Notes: a model not told the origin generated them from the sequence alone. DNA of 64,000 nucleotides from Oehlia diaphana (GCA_003833135.1 QZLH01000209.1:44727-108726), one strand, 5' to 3'. Numbered from the stretch's first letter, positions 1-11,633 are shown. Numbers and translations are program-made.

Positions 1-1590
1 AAAGTACATCTGAAATGTGTGTCAGGTTGACGGTGCAGTGTGGCGTAGTAATTTCAAAAAAAATTAAGTATAAGTTTTTCTTTTTAATGTAATGCTTTCA
101 AATTTACACATTAGATATATTTCATCTGTTTTACAAAATTCACTTATAAATGAAAGGAGGTTTTGGAAGTAGATTTTGACTTTAGTATATAACAACTGAT
201 TTTATCGTCTTTGCCGATCATTTCCAAAATTGGAGGTCGTCTAAAGTGGGGGCAAATCATGTGATTCAGTGTAATTTTAATTAGATTAATTTTTTATAAA
301 GAAAGATTAATAGAAACTTTAAAATCATAATATAAGCGTATTTNNNNNNNNNNNNNNNNNNNNNNNNNNNNNNNNNNNNNNNNNNNNNNNNNNNNNNNNN
401 NNNNNNNNNNNNNNNNNNNNNNNNNNNNNNNNNNNNNNNNNNNNNNNNNNNNNNNNNNNNNNNNNNNNNNNNNNNNNNNNNNNNNNNNNNNNNNNNNNNN
501 NNNNNNNNNNNNNNNNNNNNNNNNNNNNNNNNNNNNNNNNNNNNNNNNNNNNNNNNNNNNNNNNNNNNNNNNNNNNNNNNNNNNNNNNNNNNNNNNNNNN
601 NNNNNNNNNNNNNNNNNNNNNNNNNNNNNNNNNNNNNNNNNNNNNNNNNNNNNNNNNNNNNNNNNNNNNNNNNNNNNNNNNNNNNNNNNNNNNNNNNNNN
701 NNNNNNNNNNNNNNNNNNNNNNNNNNNNNNNNNNNNNNNNNNNNNNNNNNNNNNNNNNNNNNNNNNNNNNNNNNNNNNNNNNNNNNNNNNNNNNNNNNNN
801 NNNNNNNNNNNNNNNNNNNNNNNNNNNNNNNNNNNNNNNNNNNNNNNNNNNNNNNNNNNNNNNNNNNNNNNNNNNNNNNNNNNNNNNNNNNNNNNNNNNN
901 NNNNNNNNNNNNNNNNNNNNNNNNNNNNNNNNNNNNNNNNNNNNNNNNNNNNNNNNNNNNNNNNNNNNNNNNNNNNNNNNNNNNNNNNNNNNNNNNNNNN
1001 NNNNNNNNNNNNNNNNNNNNNNNNNNNNNNNNNNNNNNNNNNNNNNNNNNNNNNNNNNNNNNNNNNNNNNNNNNNNNNNNNNNNNNNNNNNNNNNNNNNN
1101 NNNNNNNNNNNNNNNAACGAAACTTTGCCGATCATATCCAAAAATGGATAACAAAATTGAAAAAGTCAAATAAATCAAAAACGGCATTCAAAACCCTACT
1201 CTGCGCTCTATGTAAACTTGCAGAGCAGGCAAAAATACATTTAGGATGTGTGTTTAGAATGGTTGAATATAAGGTAAAAAGTTTTATTTTATGAAAACAA
1301 TTTTTTTCCGAAGTCACGTGATTTGCCCCCGCTTTAGACGACCTCCAAAAATTGGATTTGTCGAAAAAGCAGTTTTTTGTTAAATAACTCGAAAATGGCC
1401 TTCTGAACCATCTGTATATTCTCTAAGTAAATTTGCAGAGCGGACGAAATACATCTAGTGCAGGAATTTAAAGGTTTATTTTAAATGAAAAAAAATTGCA
1501 ATTTAATTTTTTTGGAAAAAATCGCTGCGCCACACTGCGCCGTCAACCTGACACACATTTCAGACGTGCGGGGCTAAATTATAGTGACGT
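1..1590. mobile_element. DNA transposon or MITE with long terminal inverted repeats
   Basis: Bases about 8-45 are the reverse complement, with few mismatches, of about 1525-1563 (core TGAAATGTGTGTCAGGTTGA and its complement). The match resumes further in: about 226-262 pairs with about 1312-1350 (core GCAAATCA and GGAGGTCGTCTAAAG). The arms are therefore some 270 bp or longer. The right arm also holds a diverged internal direct repeat (about 1130-1250 against 1345-1470), as seen in subterminal repeats of DNA transposons. The interior is hidden by the N run and no transposase is visible. The left end probably lies outside the window, so no target duplication can be scored. Long arms suggest a Mutator-like or composite element, but the superfamily is unassigned. 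Confidence 0.7.
344..1115. other. Assembly gap (772 N)
   Basis: A run of undetermined bases inside the long-inverted-repeat element. Any reading frame drawn across it is meaningless. Repeats this similar often break short-read assemblies. Confidence 0.99.
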
Positions 1591-1807
1591 AGGTGGAAGG
1601 AAGGAAAAATTCATGGGTTAAACCGGTACTACAAATTTATCTAGTTCCGTACAATAAATAGTCCTTCGCTACGCTCCGGACAATTACAATTTTACTATAG
1701 AAATAAAATATTTGTAATATTATTATTCCAGGAACAAATTAATTTTTCCTTCGAAAAATGCATAATTTGGTGTAACATCGAAATGCATCGGGATAAATAT
1801 ACCTTTT

Positions 1808-1860
1808 CTCCGGAAAATGTACTAAAATGGTAGAAACACAAAAATATAGAATTATAAATA
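1808..1860 (+). promoter_or_regulatory. Promoter of H1: CTCCGGAAAATG box and TATA box
   Basis: CTCCGGAAAATG lies at 1808-1819 and TATAAATA at 1853-1860, 76 bp before the ATG at 1929. The same pair recurs upstream of H2, H5 and H7, and the TATA box alone before H6. CTC-CG-GAA differs by one base from a TTC-NN-GAA heat-shock-factor half-site pair, so a heat-shock element is possible but unproven. Confidence 0.6.
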
Positions 1861-1928
1861 GGGAGCTTTTTGGTTTTGGTGGATGTAAAAAGATTTATCG
1901 ACAAACCGCAGTATTCTTTATTGACAAA

Positions 1929-4046
1929 ATGGATATTCGTGCAGTAGTTGCAATAGGTAAGAAGTTATAAATAACCTTTTAAATATATAAAATTGTAAAA
2001 ACCTTAACACATAAATTAATCATTTATTTTTACAAATAGATTTTGGTACCACATTTTCGGTAAGTTAATTATAATCCGAGTTTAATTTTATAAATAACTA
2101 ACGTTTTATTGCGAAAATAATAGGGATTCGCATATTCTAATCGAGCAGATCCTGAAATTATTACAAATGATGTTTGGCCTCAGCAGATTGGTGTATTGAA
2201 AACTAATACAGTTCTTCAATATGATTCTAATTATCAAAATGTCATTAAATGGGGAAATCCTGCTTTGTCACAAAGACAATCTCGCAAAAATAAAGATTCA
2301 TCATCAAAATCCGTAGAACTTTTTAAACTTCATTTAGGAGATCTTCCACAAAATGAAAAACCATTACTTCCTCATCAATTAAGTCATGAAAAAGCTATAA
2401 GTGATTATCTACGCGAATTAGGTAAACCGAATTAAATTTACTAGTTATGTAATTAAATGAATTTCTTATTCTTACTTATTTCATGATAAAATTGTTTATT
2501 TATAATGTAGGAAAGGTAAAAGTAAATTACTTTTTTTTTAAAAAATGAAATAATTCCAAATAGATTTTTTTTGTTTGATAGTTGATTAAGGAAACTATTT
2601 CTACTCGATGGCATGGAATAAATTTATTTGAACATGTTCTTCTTATTATAAGCATTCCGGCGGAATTCGATGACCGTGCAAAAGATACTATGAGAAAATG
2701 TCTTTATAATGCTGGATTGACGAACAGTAAAGAATCAAAGCAAGTTGAATTTACAACTGAACGTACTGTAATTAAAGCTAAAATTCGTTTCTTGTTTGGC
2801 ACTTATTTCATTTTATTTATCATATTGTCTATAATATTTAGCTGAAGCTGCTGCAATTTATTGCATGCGAAATCTTAAAGGACAGAATAAAGTGATACCA
2901 ATTAATGGTTGGTGATTTTACTTTAAAATTTAATGTGGAAAAAGGAAACTTTCATTAATATTATCTATTTATTTTTTAGCGTCATTTATGGTTGTTGATT
3001 GTGGAGGTGGAACTGTTGACCTTACAACACGTAGATTATTGCGAGATAACAAACTAAGCGAGATCACTGAGCGAACTGGTGATTTTTGTGGTGGTTCTTA
3101 TGTCGACAGTGAATTTCTTAAGTTCCTTAGTCGTAAACTTGGTGAATCAACTATGAATTTGCTTAGAGAAAATAATTATGGTCAAATGCAATATATTATA
3201 CAACAATTCTGTCAAAAATCGAAATTTCATTTTACAGGAAATCAAAATGAGTTTGATCCATATGAATTTGATATTGAAGAAATTTGTCCTGTTTTGAAAC
3301 AGTACTGCAATGATAATATCAAAGAAAAAATGGAAGAAAATGATTGGATTATTGACATAAATTTTGAAGATTTAAAATCTATGTTTGATCCAGTCGTTGG
3401 AAAAATTATTAGATTAATTCGTGGACAACTTAATTCTAGCAAAGATAAATGTTCTGCTATATTTCTTGTTGGGGGATTTAGTGAATCAAAATATTTACAA
3501 ATGAGAGTTAAAGAAGAATTCGGAAAATTAGTTCCACCAATTATTGTACCAAAACAACCTATCGCAGCTATTGTTCGTGGAGCTTGTGACTATGGACTCG
3601 AGATGAGTACAATAGTGGATCGTACTTTGAAATATTCTTATGGATTTGAAACTCATAGAAATTGGGTAGATGGAGATCCAATAGATCGAAAAAAAAGTAT
3701 TAAAGGGAATGATAAAACTAAAATTGCGATATTTTACCGTTTAGCTACACGAGGTACAAAAATTGGAGTTGATGAGGAATTTCATGTAATCAGGCGTCCT
3801 CTTGAGCCAGATCAAACTTCAGTTTCATTTCCAATATATATAACAACTGAATCGAGTGCTAGATTTTGCGATGAACCTGGTATGAAATTGCTTGGTACAT
3901 TAACCATAGACTTACCAGATGCTCATCTCGGAAAAGGTCGTAGAGTTGAATTATCTCTAATTTTTGGAAAATTGGAACTTGTTGCTAAAGCAAAAAATTT
4001 ACAGAATGGAAGAATCTATGAAACTAGTTTTGAATTAGATTTTTAA
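1929..4046 (+). CDS. H1: HSPA12-like Hsp70-family ATPase, type A
   Basis: Predicted 554 aa protein of the Hsp70/actin ATPase superfamily, closest in style to HSPA12. Exons are 1929-1956, 2040-2059, 2124-2421, 2511-2515 (5 nt), 2582-2762, 2842-2907 and 2980-4046; all phases close and one stop ends the frame. Motifs: DFGTT phosphate-1 loop about residues 10-14, EPEAAAIYC about 177-185, VVDCGGGTVDL about 204-214, VGGFSES 363-369 and PIAAIVRGAC 393-402. It is shorter than a canonical Hsp70 (about 640 aa) and has no EEVD tail, so likely cytosolic with no standard lid. The donor after exon 5 is GTACTG instead of the GTAAGT seen in H2, H6 and H7, and may splice poorly. The start was chosen because MDIRAVVAI recurs in H5 and joins the DFGTT exon in frame. 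AATAAA-like signals follow at about 4100. The client and pathway are unknown. Confidence 0.88.
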
Positions 4047-5244
4047 AAATTAATGGAGTTCTTTATTATTTGTATATTTCGAATTCTAAAGTGGTACACG
4101 AAAATAAAATAAAGGCTTTTATTTAACTTTATACTCTAATTTTCTAATTAAACTATGGGATAATAAAAAAAAAAATATTTAATAAAAAAGGGTAATCTTT
4201 TTAACCATTTAAGAGATATTAATAATAATTGTATGAATGTATGCACTCTGCAAATTTGTAGCAGCATCAGTTAAATATTATAAGTAGTATATTAGATAAA
4301 ATAGAACTATTTTCGGCTCACGTTTAGTTTAAAATTCATCTACCGAATTATTTATTTTATAAAATTAATTATACTTACCTTATCCCACATAATAATTAAT
4401 AAGTTTTATTATATACTATAAGAATTAAAATTGCGTTTATTACAAATAATATTTTGTTATAATAAAACTTTCTTAATTTTTATTTCTAGCAACTACCAGC
4501 ACTCATTGTTTAATAAAAGAATACTGTTTGCTCTTCTTCAAGGAAAAAGCGCTTCCCATTTACAAAAAAAGGAATTCATTCGGTACGAAAACTAGATGTA
4601 CAGTATAAATGAAAAGATTTTCACAAAGTAGAAATTATGGAGACCGAGTGAACCTAAAAGTCAAATGTTAAAATTTCACAATTGGCTTCATTGTTTTATT
4701 TTCATGCGGTAGTCAATCAAAAAAATGTGAAGTGTACGGTCATTGTACCGAGTAATAACAATCGATCGATGTTCAAAATTCAAGTCAAGTGCTAGCAAGT
4801 CTTATCACCTACTTTAAACCCACGTATAACTTTCGCAGTTGTGAACTTATTTGGTAGTCTCTTACTTGTTATTTAATTTCATAAGTGTACTTCGTATGAG
4901 TAATTGGTGGAACTAATCTCCGAATTCAATTTTCTTCCCATTTATAAATATTCTGATTTCTGAATCACTAATGAACCCCTGGATAATTATTACAAGATTT
5001 AAATATAACATTAACGGATTAGTATTTATCATCTCAAACAATTATGAGAGTATCAAATGAAAGGGTAGTAATGTTTTTTACACTTAAATAGTCCTAACAA
5101 TATAAAATTTTTATTTGCGCATACGTTGCGCCATGATATTGCAGCTAATTTTATAAGTTACAGAACACTACACTTAGGTTGCCTGTAAACTAAAAATAAA
5201 TAATAAACCCATAAATAAGCATGTAACGTAAAAGTGTTTCGTGT
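4047..5244. repeat. Spacer with an inverted copy of a type-A promoter region
   Basis: No gene is visible. About 4580-4860 is the reverse complement, diverged but clear, of the region upstream of H6 (about 14580-14850). For example, GAGACTACCAAATAAGTTCA there answers TGTGAACTTATTTGGTAGTC here. A family promoter was therefore duplicated in inverse orientation and its coding part lost. The rest is AT-rich and shows nothing. Confidence 0.6.
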
Positions 5245-5538
5245 CATGCCAATTCTAAATATTAAAGGACAGAATGAATTAATGATGTTAATGATGTTAG
5301 TACTTTATATTTAACATTTAACATGAAAGAAAGATACTTTGTTGACATTATTTATTTATCCTTAGCGTTGTTTATAATTATTAATTGTGGTAGATCTTAC
5401 TATACTTGCCGCCCATTCCCCAAAAAAGGAAATTTAAACAATGATTTCATGTCGATCTCATTGTTTAAATTTCCTTTTTGAGGAATGGGTGGCAAGTATA
5501 GATCTTACTAGCTAGTAAATTATTACGACTCCATGAAA
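5245..5538 (+). pseudogene. HSPA12-like relic (exons 6-7) split by a MITE
   Basis: ATTAAAGGACAGAATGAA at about 5260 matches exon 6 of type-A copies. TTAGCGTTGTTTATAATTAT at about 5364 matches the intron 6 acceptor and the start of exon 7, where GCGTCATTTATGGTTGTTGA encodes ASFMVVD. The relic breaks at GATCTTAC, continues after a 100 bp palindromic insert, and fades by about 5538. No reading frame survives. It is a remnant of a former array member. Confidence 0.65.
5401..5500. mobile_element. 100 bp palindromic MITE with 8 bp target duplication
   Basis: The two arms of about 40 bp start TATACTTGCC and end GGCAAGTATA, with only a few mismatches and a short central loop. GATCTTAC flanks both sides (5393-5400 and 5501-5508); the match can be stretched to 12 bp because the ends are TA-rich. 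An 8 bp duplication fits hAT-type transposition, although the termini do not prove it. The target is the relic's copy of the VDLT codons. Confidence 0.75.
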
Positions 5539-6018
5539 TTTTCATTATGCTGATCAGATAGTTCCTTTTTTATAAATTTTATGATACCGAAATTTTCTAT
5601 TATTTAAAAATTTTTTTAAAATAAATAATTTTCTATATTGGAATATCTTACTGAGAACTCATTTTGTTTATACTAAAAATAGGCAACTCGCCGAAATTCT
5701 TTGAAACTTTTTGATATTTTTGGCCAATTAGATCACTCATTAACCCATAAACTGCATACCGGCAGATGTTCATCTTTTAAATCATAATTGAATTTTCGCA
5801 AAAAATTTTTAATTAATGTAGATTTTATTTGTTATTTACAATTTTGTTATAGAAATATTATTGCAATATTGTCGCATGTCGTACGAAAATATAATATTAT
5901 ATTCCACATCGGAACAAATTAGTTTTTTCTTTTTTTCTTCGAAAATGTAATTTTTGAATAATTTGGTGTAACAGCGAAATACTTGTCTATCATTACTATT
6001 TTTCTTTAAAAATCCTTT

Positions 6019-6041
6019 CTCCGGAAAATGTGCTATAAATA
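6019..6041 (+). promoter_or_regulatory. Promoter of H2: CTCCGGAAAATG box directly before the TATA box
   Basis: CTCCGGAAAATG at 6019-6030 is followed by TATAAATA at 6034-6041. The two boxes are only 3 bp apart, against 33 bp in H1, so an intervening segment has been lost. The TATA box is 121 bp from the ATG, and a T-run/A-run tract fills part of the leader. Confidence 0.55.
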
Positions 6042-6154
6042 GGAAGCTTTTGTTTTTTGGTGGAATATTTTGGTGTAAATCAGTTAAAAAGTTTTATCGC
6101 CTGAATAACAAACAGCAGTATTTAATTTTTTTTTTTTTTTTTTTAAAAAAAAAA

Positions 6155-8297
6155 ATGGATATTCGCGTAGTAGTTGCAATAGGTAAAAAAGTTATAAATA
6201 AACTTCTAAAATTGTAACAATTCTAAAAATAAATTAATCGTTTATTTTTTGTAATTAGACTTTGGAACCACATTTTCTGTAAGTTAGTCATAATAATCCG
6301 AGTTTAAAGAATTTGATTTATGAATAATTAAATTATGAAAATAATAATGTTAGGGATTCGCATATTCTAATCGAAATAATCCCGAAATTATTACAAATGA
6401 TGTTTGGCCCAAACTAATTGGTTCATTGAAAACTAATACAGTTCTTCAATATGATTCTAATTACCAAAATGTTATTAAATGGGGAAATCCTGCTTTAGCT
6501 CAAAGACAATCTCGTAAAAATAAAGATTCATCATCAAAATCTGTAGAACTTTTTAAACTTCATTTGGGAAACATTTCTCAAACTGAAAAACCTCCACTTC
6601 CTAATCAATTAAGTTATGAAAAAGCAATAAGTGATTATTTGCACGAATTAGGTAAATAAAAAAAAATATAAATTTATAAATTTCGTAATCAAATGCAATT
6701 TCTGAATTCTAAATGAACAATTCATTTAAACTTCCTATTCATATTATAAATCTAGGAAAGGTAATAACAAATGTCCTGTAAAGTTAATTCTCTTAAAAAA
6801 AAAGAAAAAATCATATAAAATCTTTTGTTTAAATAGTTAATTAAGGAAACTGTTACTACTCGTTGGCATGGTATAAGATTCTTTGAACATGTTCTTCTCG
6901 TTATAAGCGTTCCCGCAGAGTTTGACGATGTTGCAAAAGATACTATGAGAAAATGTCTCCATAATGCTGGATTGTCGAACAGTAAAGAATCAAATAAAAT
7001 TGAATTTACAACTGAACGTAAGTAAATGATAAAATTCTCTCTTTTTTATAAACGTATTTATTCAATCTATTTGATAATTTATGTATTACTTTAGCTGAAG
7101 CTGCTGCAATTTATTGCATGCGGAATCTCAATGAACATAATAATGAAATTATTCCGATAAATGGTTGGTATTTTACTTTAAAATTTAATAATATGGAAGC
7201 ATATTTTATTAATATTAATCTTTTGTTTTTGAGTAGCGTCATTTATGGTGGTTGATTGTGGGGGTGGAACTGTTGACCTTACAATACGTAAATTATTACA
7301 AGATAACAAGCTTAGTGAGATTACTGAACGAACTGGAGATTTTTGTGGTGGATCTTATGTTGACCGAGAATTTCTTAAATTCCTTAGTCGTAAGCTTGGT
7401 GAATCGACTATAAATCTTCTTAGAGAAAATAATTATGGTCAAATGCAATACATGATACAACAATTCTGTCAAAGAGTGAAATTTCATTTTACTGGAAATA
7501 GAAATGATTCTGATTCTTTTGAATTTGATATTGAAGAAATTTGTCCTGTTTTAAAACAGTATTGTAAGGATGATATCAAAGAAAAAATGGAAGATAATAA
7601 TTGGATTATTGACATAAATTTTGAAGATTTAAGATCTATGTTTGATCCAGTTATTGAATAGATAATTAGATTAATTCGTGGGCAACTTAATTCTAGTAAG
7701 AATAAATGTTCTGTTATATTCCTTGTAGGAGGATTTAGTGAATCAAAATATTTACAAATGAGAGTTAAAGAAGAATTCGGAAAATTAGTTCCAGCAATTA
7801 TCGTTCCAAAGCAACCTATCGCAGCTATTGTTCGTGGAGCTTGTGACTACGGACTTAAAATGAGCACAATAGCGGATCGTACTCTGAAATATACTTACGG
7901 TATTAGAGTTAATAAAGACTGGAGTTATGAAGATCCAATAGATCGAAAAATAACCTGTGGGAATAGAGATCAAATTGTGATATTTGATAGTCTAGTTACG
8001 CGAGGTACAAAAGTAGAAGTAGATCAGAAATTTTCTATGATATATTATCCTCCTGAACCAAATGTCACTTTTCTTACGATTCATATTTTTAAAACAACTG
8101 AATTAAGTGCTAAATTTTGTGATGAACCTGGCATGAAATTACTTGGTGTATTAACCGTAGATTTACCAGATGTAAATCTCGGATTAAATCGTAGAATTGA
8201 ATTTTCATTAATGTTTGGAAAAATGGAAATTGTCGCTAGTGCAATAAATTTACAAAATGGAAGAAGCTATAATACTAGGTTTGAATTAGATTATTAA
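6155..8297 (+). pseudogene. H2: HSPA12-like gene, type A, with one in-frame TAG
   Basis: Exons are 6155-6182, 6259-6278, 6354-6651, 6756-6760 (5 nt), 6837-7017, 7095-7163 and 7237-8297. All splice phases close, and the frame runs 553 codons except for a TAG at 7659-7661 (about codon 342). Paralogs have GGA AAA ATT there; H2 has GAA TAG ATA. Everything downstream, including VGGFSES-like and PIAAIVRGAC motifs, stays in frame for over 200 codons. The break therefore looks recent, or the stop is read through. A product ending at the stop would lose the adenosine loop and should be inactive. Promoter, splice sites and start (MDIRVVVAI) are all intact. H2 or a close relative was the donor of the conversion tract in H5. 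Confidence 0.8.
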
Positions 8298-9213
8298 CTA
8301 GATTAAATAATGTAGACCTTTCATTATTTATTGTAAATAGAGTCAAATTTTAAAAGTTTCGTCAAGAAATAAAATAATATAAATGCTATTATTAAGTAAA
8401 ATAGTTTTTAAAATAATGTCGTTGTTGCATATCGAAAATTTAATATTATGTCAACAATGCGAACAAATAAATCTTTCTTCGGAAAATAACTAAAAATGGA
8501 TAGTTTAAAATATGTTTGACACGCCTATTGGAATAACATTTATTAGTTTATGATTTCCTCATATAATAACATTCTGGTAATTTAAACCAATTTGTTGGGA
8601 CAACTATAATTTTCGAGGTGAATATTCATAAAGCAGTTGTTGTGTTACACCAGAACCTTTTTTTTCAGGAGAAGCTGCCGTTTTTTTGTTTTAGATAAGC
8701 GAATATTAAAAGTTTATTCGATACAAATATTTTACATTTTACAATAATGCTACATTATTTTGTAACCATACTGGTCTTTAAGAAAAAAGAGTATGGTAGT
8801 ATGAAATAATTATTAAAAAGTTTCAAATTCACCATTAATTATCCATAAGCTTTTCGCTTGTAAGAGATACAAACGTTTAAGTAAGTATTCTGCACACGTG
8901 ATTCGTAACTGCGGCACTCTTACATGATCGGATTGAAATAGTTTATTAAAGAAAGGGTAAATAAAAGTTATTTTCTATTAAAAAAAAATGTACGTGGTTC
9001 TCCCAAATTTTAGAAATCGCACCGAAACGAATAAACCTTTATTCTGAAAATGTACTAAAAATGTTTGACACAGAAATATACAGTTATAAATAGGAAGTTT
9101 TGATTTTTGGAAAACAAGATGGTGAAAATTTTCAGAAATCATCACGTGTTCATAAATTTTTTTACTCTTAACTCCTAAAAGTATAATGTCCTTCGCTTCT
9201 CCCGGAATATCAG
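8298..9213. other. Spacer with decayed promoter blocks
   Basis: No gene is visible. About 8400-8510 resembles the upstream block of type-A genes (GAACAAATAAATCTTTCTTC then GGAAAATAACTAAAAATGG). A second block at about 9030-9092 ends in TATAAATA (9085-9092) followed by GGAAGTTT, but no first exon follows. These mark two dead promoters, one probably belonging to the relic at 9214. Confidence 0.5.
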
Positions 9214-9340
9214 TACTGAATTTTATGATGAACCTGTTATGATATCACTTGGTACATTAACTATATAGACTTACCAAATGTTCATTTTGGATTAAATCGT
9301 GATGTTGAATTTTCGCTGAATTAATGGAGATTTTAAGATT
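9214..9340 (+). pseudogene. HSPA12-like relic, C-terminal fragment
   Basis: The stretch from GAATTTTATGATGAACCTG to GTTGAATTTTCGCTGAATT matches the C-terminal FCDEPGMKLLGTLTIDLPD region of type-A copies. Indels and a stop break the frame. It lies just downstream of a lone TATAAATAGG, so most of the former gene has been deleted. Confidence 0.6.
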
Positions 9341-9601
9341 CATGAGAATTTATCATTTATAATTTATTTATAAAAATGTTATCGCAATATCGTCACGCAT
9401 CACACGAAAGTCCACCGGAATAAATTTAAAAATGTATATTAATTTTTGGATAGTTTGACGTAACAATCAATCATTATATTTAATATTATATCGAAATGTA
9501 CTAAAAATGGTTGACACACAAAAGTATATAATTATAATATTTTTTGATAAAATTTTTATCAACAAACTGCAGTAATCAAATTTTTTTTTTAAAAAAAAAA
9601 A

Positions 9602-10908
9602 ATGGATATTCGTGCAGTAGCTGCAATAGGTAAGAAAATTACAAATAACTTTATATTAATATTTTTATTGCGAAAATAATAAGGATTCGCATATGCTAAT
9701 CGAGCAGATCCAGAAATTATTACAATTGATGTTTGGCCTCAACAAATTGGTGTAATGAAAACTAATACAATTCTTCAATATGATTCCAATTATCAAAATG
9801 TTAAATGGGGAAATCCTGCTTTAGCCCAAAAACAATCAAAACACGATCGTATAAATAAAGATTTATCATCTTCAAAAACTGTAGAGCTTTTAACTTTATT
9901 TAGGAATATTCCACAAAATGAAAAACCAATGAAAAAGCAATAAATGATTATTTACGCGAATTAGGTAAAGCAAATTAAATTTACAAATTATGCAATTTAA
10001 ACATGCAATTCTTAAAAACTCACTTATAGCATGATAAAACTTACTATGTAGGAAAGGTACGTATAATTAATTTTATTTTAAATAGTGATTAAGGAAACTA
10101 TTTCTACCCGATGCCACGGGGTAAGTTTCTTTGAACATGTTCTCCTCGTTATAAGAATTCCAAGATCGTGCAAGAAATATTATGAGAAAATGTCTTTATA
10201 ATGCTGGATTGACGTACTGTAAATTAAAGGCAAAATTCTTTTGTTTTTTAGCATTTATTTCATTTTATTTATTATATTATGTGTGATATTTAGCTGAAGC
10301 TGCTGCAATTTTATTGTATGCGGAATTTTAAGGGACAGAATGAAATGATCCCAATTAATGGTTTGTGATTTTACTTTGTAAAAGAAGGATACTTCATTAA
10401 CACAATCTATTTATTTTTAGCGTCATTTATGATTGAGGTGGAACTGTATATCTTACAACACGTAGAATATCAAGAGATAACAAACTTAGTGAAATCATTG
10501 AAAGGATGGAGATTCTTGTGGTGGATCTGGTGGATCTTATGTCGATCGAGAATTTCTTAAATTCCTTAGTCGTAAGCTTGGTGAATCGACTATAAATCTG
10601 CTTAGAGAAAAATAATTATGGTCAAATGCAATACATGATGCAACAATTCTGTCAAAAATTGAAATTTAATTTTACAGGAAATCAAAATGAATTTGAGCCA
10701 TTTGAATTTGATATTGAAGAAATTTGTCCTCTTTTGAAACACTATTGTAATGATAATATCAAAGAAGATATGAAAGAAAATGATGATATAAATTATTAGA
10801 TCGTAAAGTTGAATTCTCGCTAATTTTTGAAAATTGGAACTTGCTGCTAAAGCAAAAAATTTACAGAATGGGAGAATTTATGATACTAGTTTTGAATTAG
10901 ACTTTTAA
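9602..10908 (+). pseudogene. H3: heavily decayed HSPA12-like gene, type A
   Basis: The first exon (9602-9629, MDIRAVAAI) is intact, but the 20 nt phosphate-loop exon is gone and the exon 3 acceptor has changed to AAG. Exon 3 has a deletion before the KAISDYLREL region that shifts frame. The 5 nt microexon survives at 10052-10056. Exon 5 has lost its first base and an internal segment, and exon 6 has an extra T. Exon 7 starts at 10421, lacks the VVDC codons, and jumps near 10790 from the KEKMEEND region to the C-terminal KVEFSLIFG region, so some 580 bp are missing. It ends with ELDF and TAA. No functional protein is possible. Confidence 0.85.
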
Positions 10909-11275
10909 TAATTAATGTAGATTACCTATTTGTTCATTTCGAATTTTTATAGTTTCGCACGAAATAAAAATAAAGGCTTTTATAGTTATAATATCATTGC
11001 GGTATGCGCTAATGAAATTTTATACTATTTGACTTCTGTGATACTTCTTCATTTGGCACTCGCGTAACTAAAAATAATAATATTAATATTATTTAATTGA
11101 TATTATTTATAAGATAATATTAATCAATGTTAAATATAATATTATATAAATCATATAATACCAATAAGTTCAAGTTATACATGGTACAAAAGTAGTAGAT
11201 AAAATTTACTAGAACGTCTAATCATTCTTTCACTTTGAATATTGATCGATATACGGTTAAACAACTGAATTTAGT
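10909..11275. repeat. Spacer with a type-A upstream block
   Basis: No gene. About 11160-11250 (CAAGTTATACATGGTACAAA, then ACTTTGAATATTGATCGATA) resembles the region upstream of H6 at about 14610-14690, so it is the upstream region of the H4 relic. Confidence 0.45.
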
Positions 11276-11633
11276 TATAAATAGGAAACGTTTTTTCAAA
11301 GTGAATATGTATTCTTTTACTAAAAATTAGTACTCGTGTAGTAGTTGCTATAGGTAAGAATTAAGAAACTTTATTGAAATGAAGCATTACCTAATTCATT
11401 GATTTTATTGTTAGATTTTGGAACCACATTTCCTGTAATTAATTAATTATTTTGAGTGATTAATTTATTTAATTTTATTTAATGAAATAATTGAAAAGGC
11501 AATCTCGTAGAAAATAAAGATTCATCACCAAATCTGTAAACTTCATTTAAAAAACATTTCTCAAAGTAATAAACCTCCACTTCCTCATCATTTAAGTTAT
11601 GAGAAAGCAATATGTAGTTATCTTATGTGAATT
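11276..11633 (+). pseudogene. H4: HSPA12-like relic (promoter and exons 1-3 only)
   Basis: TATAAATA at 11276-11283 leads into a first-exon copy at about 11326-11352, where the ATG has become TTA (compare ATGGGTACACGTGTAGTAG in H6). The 20 nt exon survives as ATTTTGGAACCACATTTCCT. Exon 3 is represented only by pieces matching RQSRKNKDSSSKS and the LPHQLSYEKAISDYL region, out of frame. Nothing downstream is recognisable. Confidence 0.7.

Noticed and set aside
281..1187. Long open frames on the minus strand across the N run
   Set aside because: They consist almost entirely of undetermined residues and end in AT-rich sequence.
1665..1685. Short hairpin GTCCTTCGCTACGCTCCGGAC
   Set aside because: A partial palindrome, echoed imperfectly near 9188; probably a fragment of a dispersed repeat, too short to name as an element.
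3242..3442. Minus-strand open frames opposite exon 7 of H1, H2, H5, H6 and H7
   Set aside because: They recur only because the sense strand is conserved; they are shadow frames of the Hsp70-like gene.
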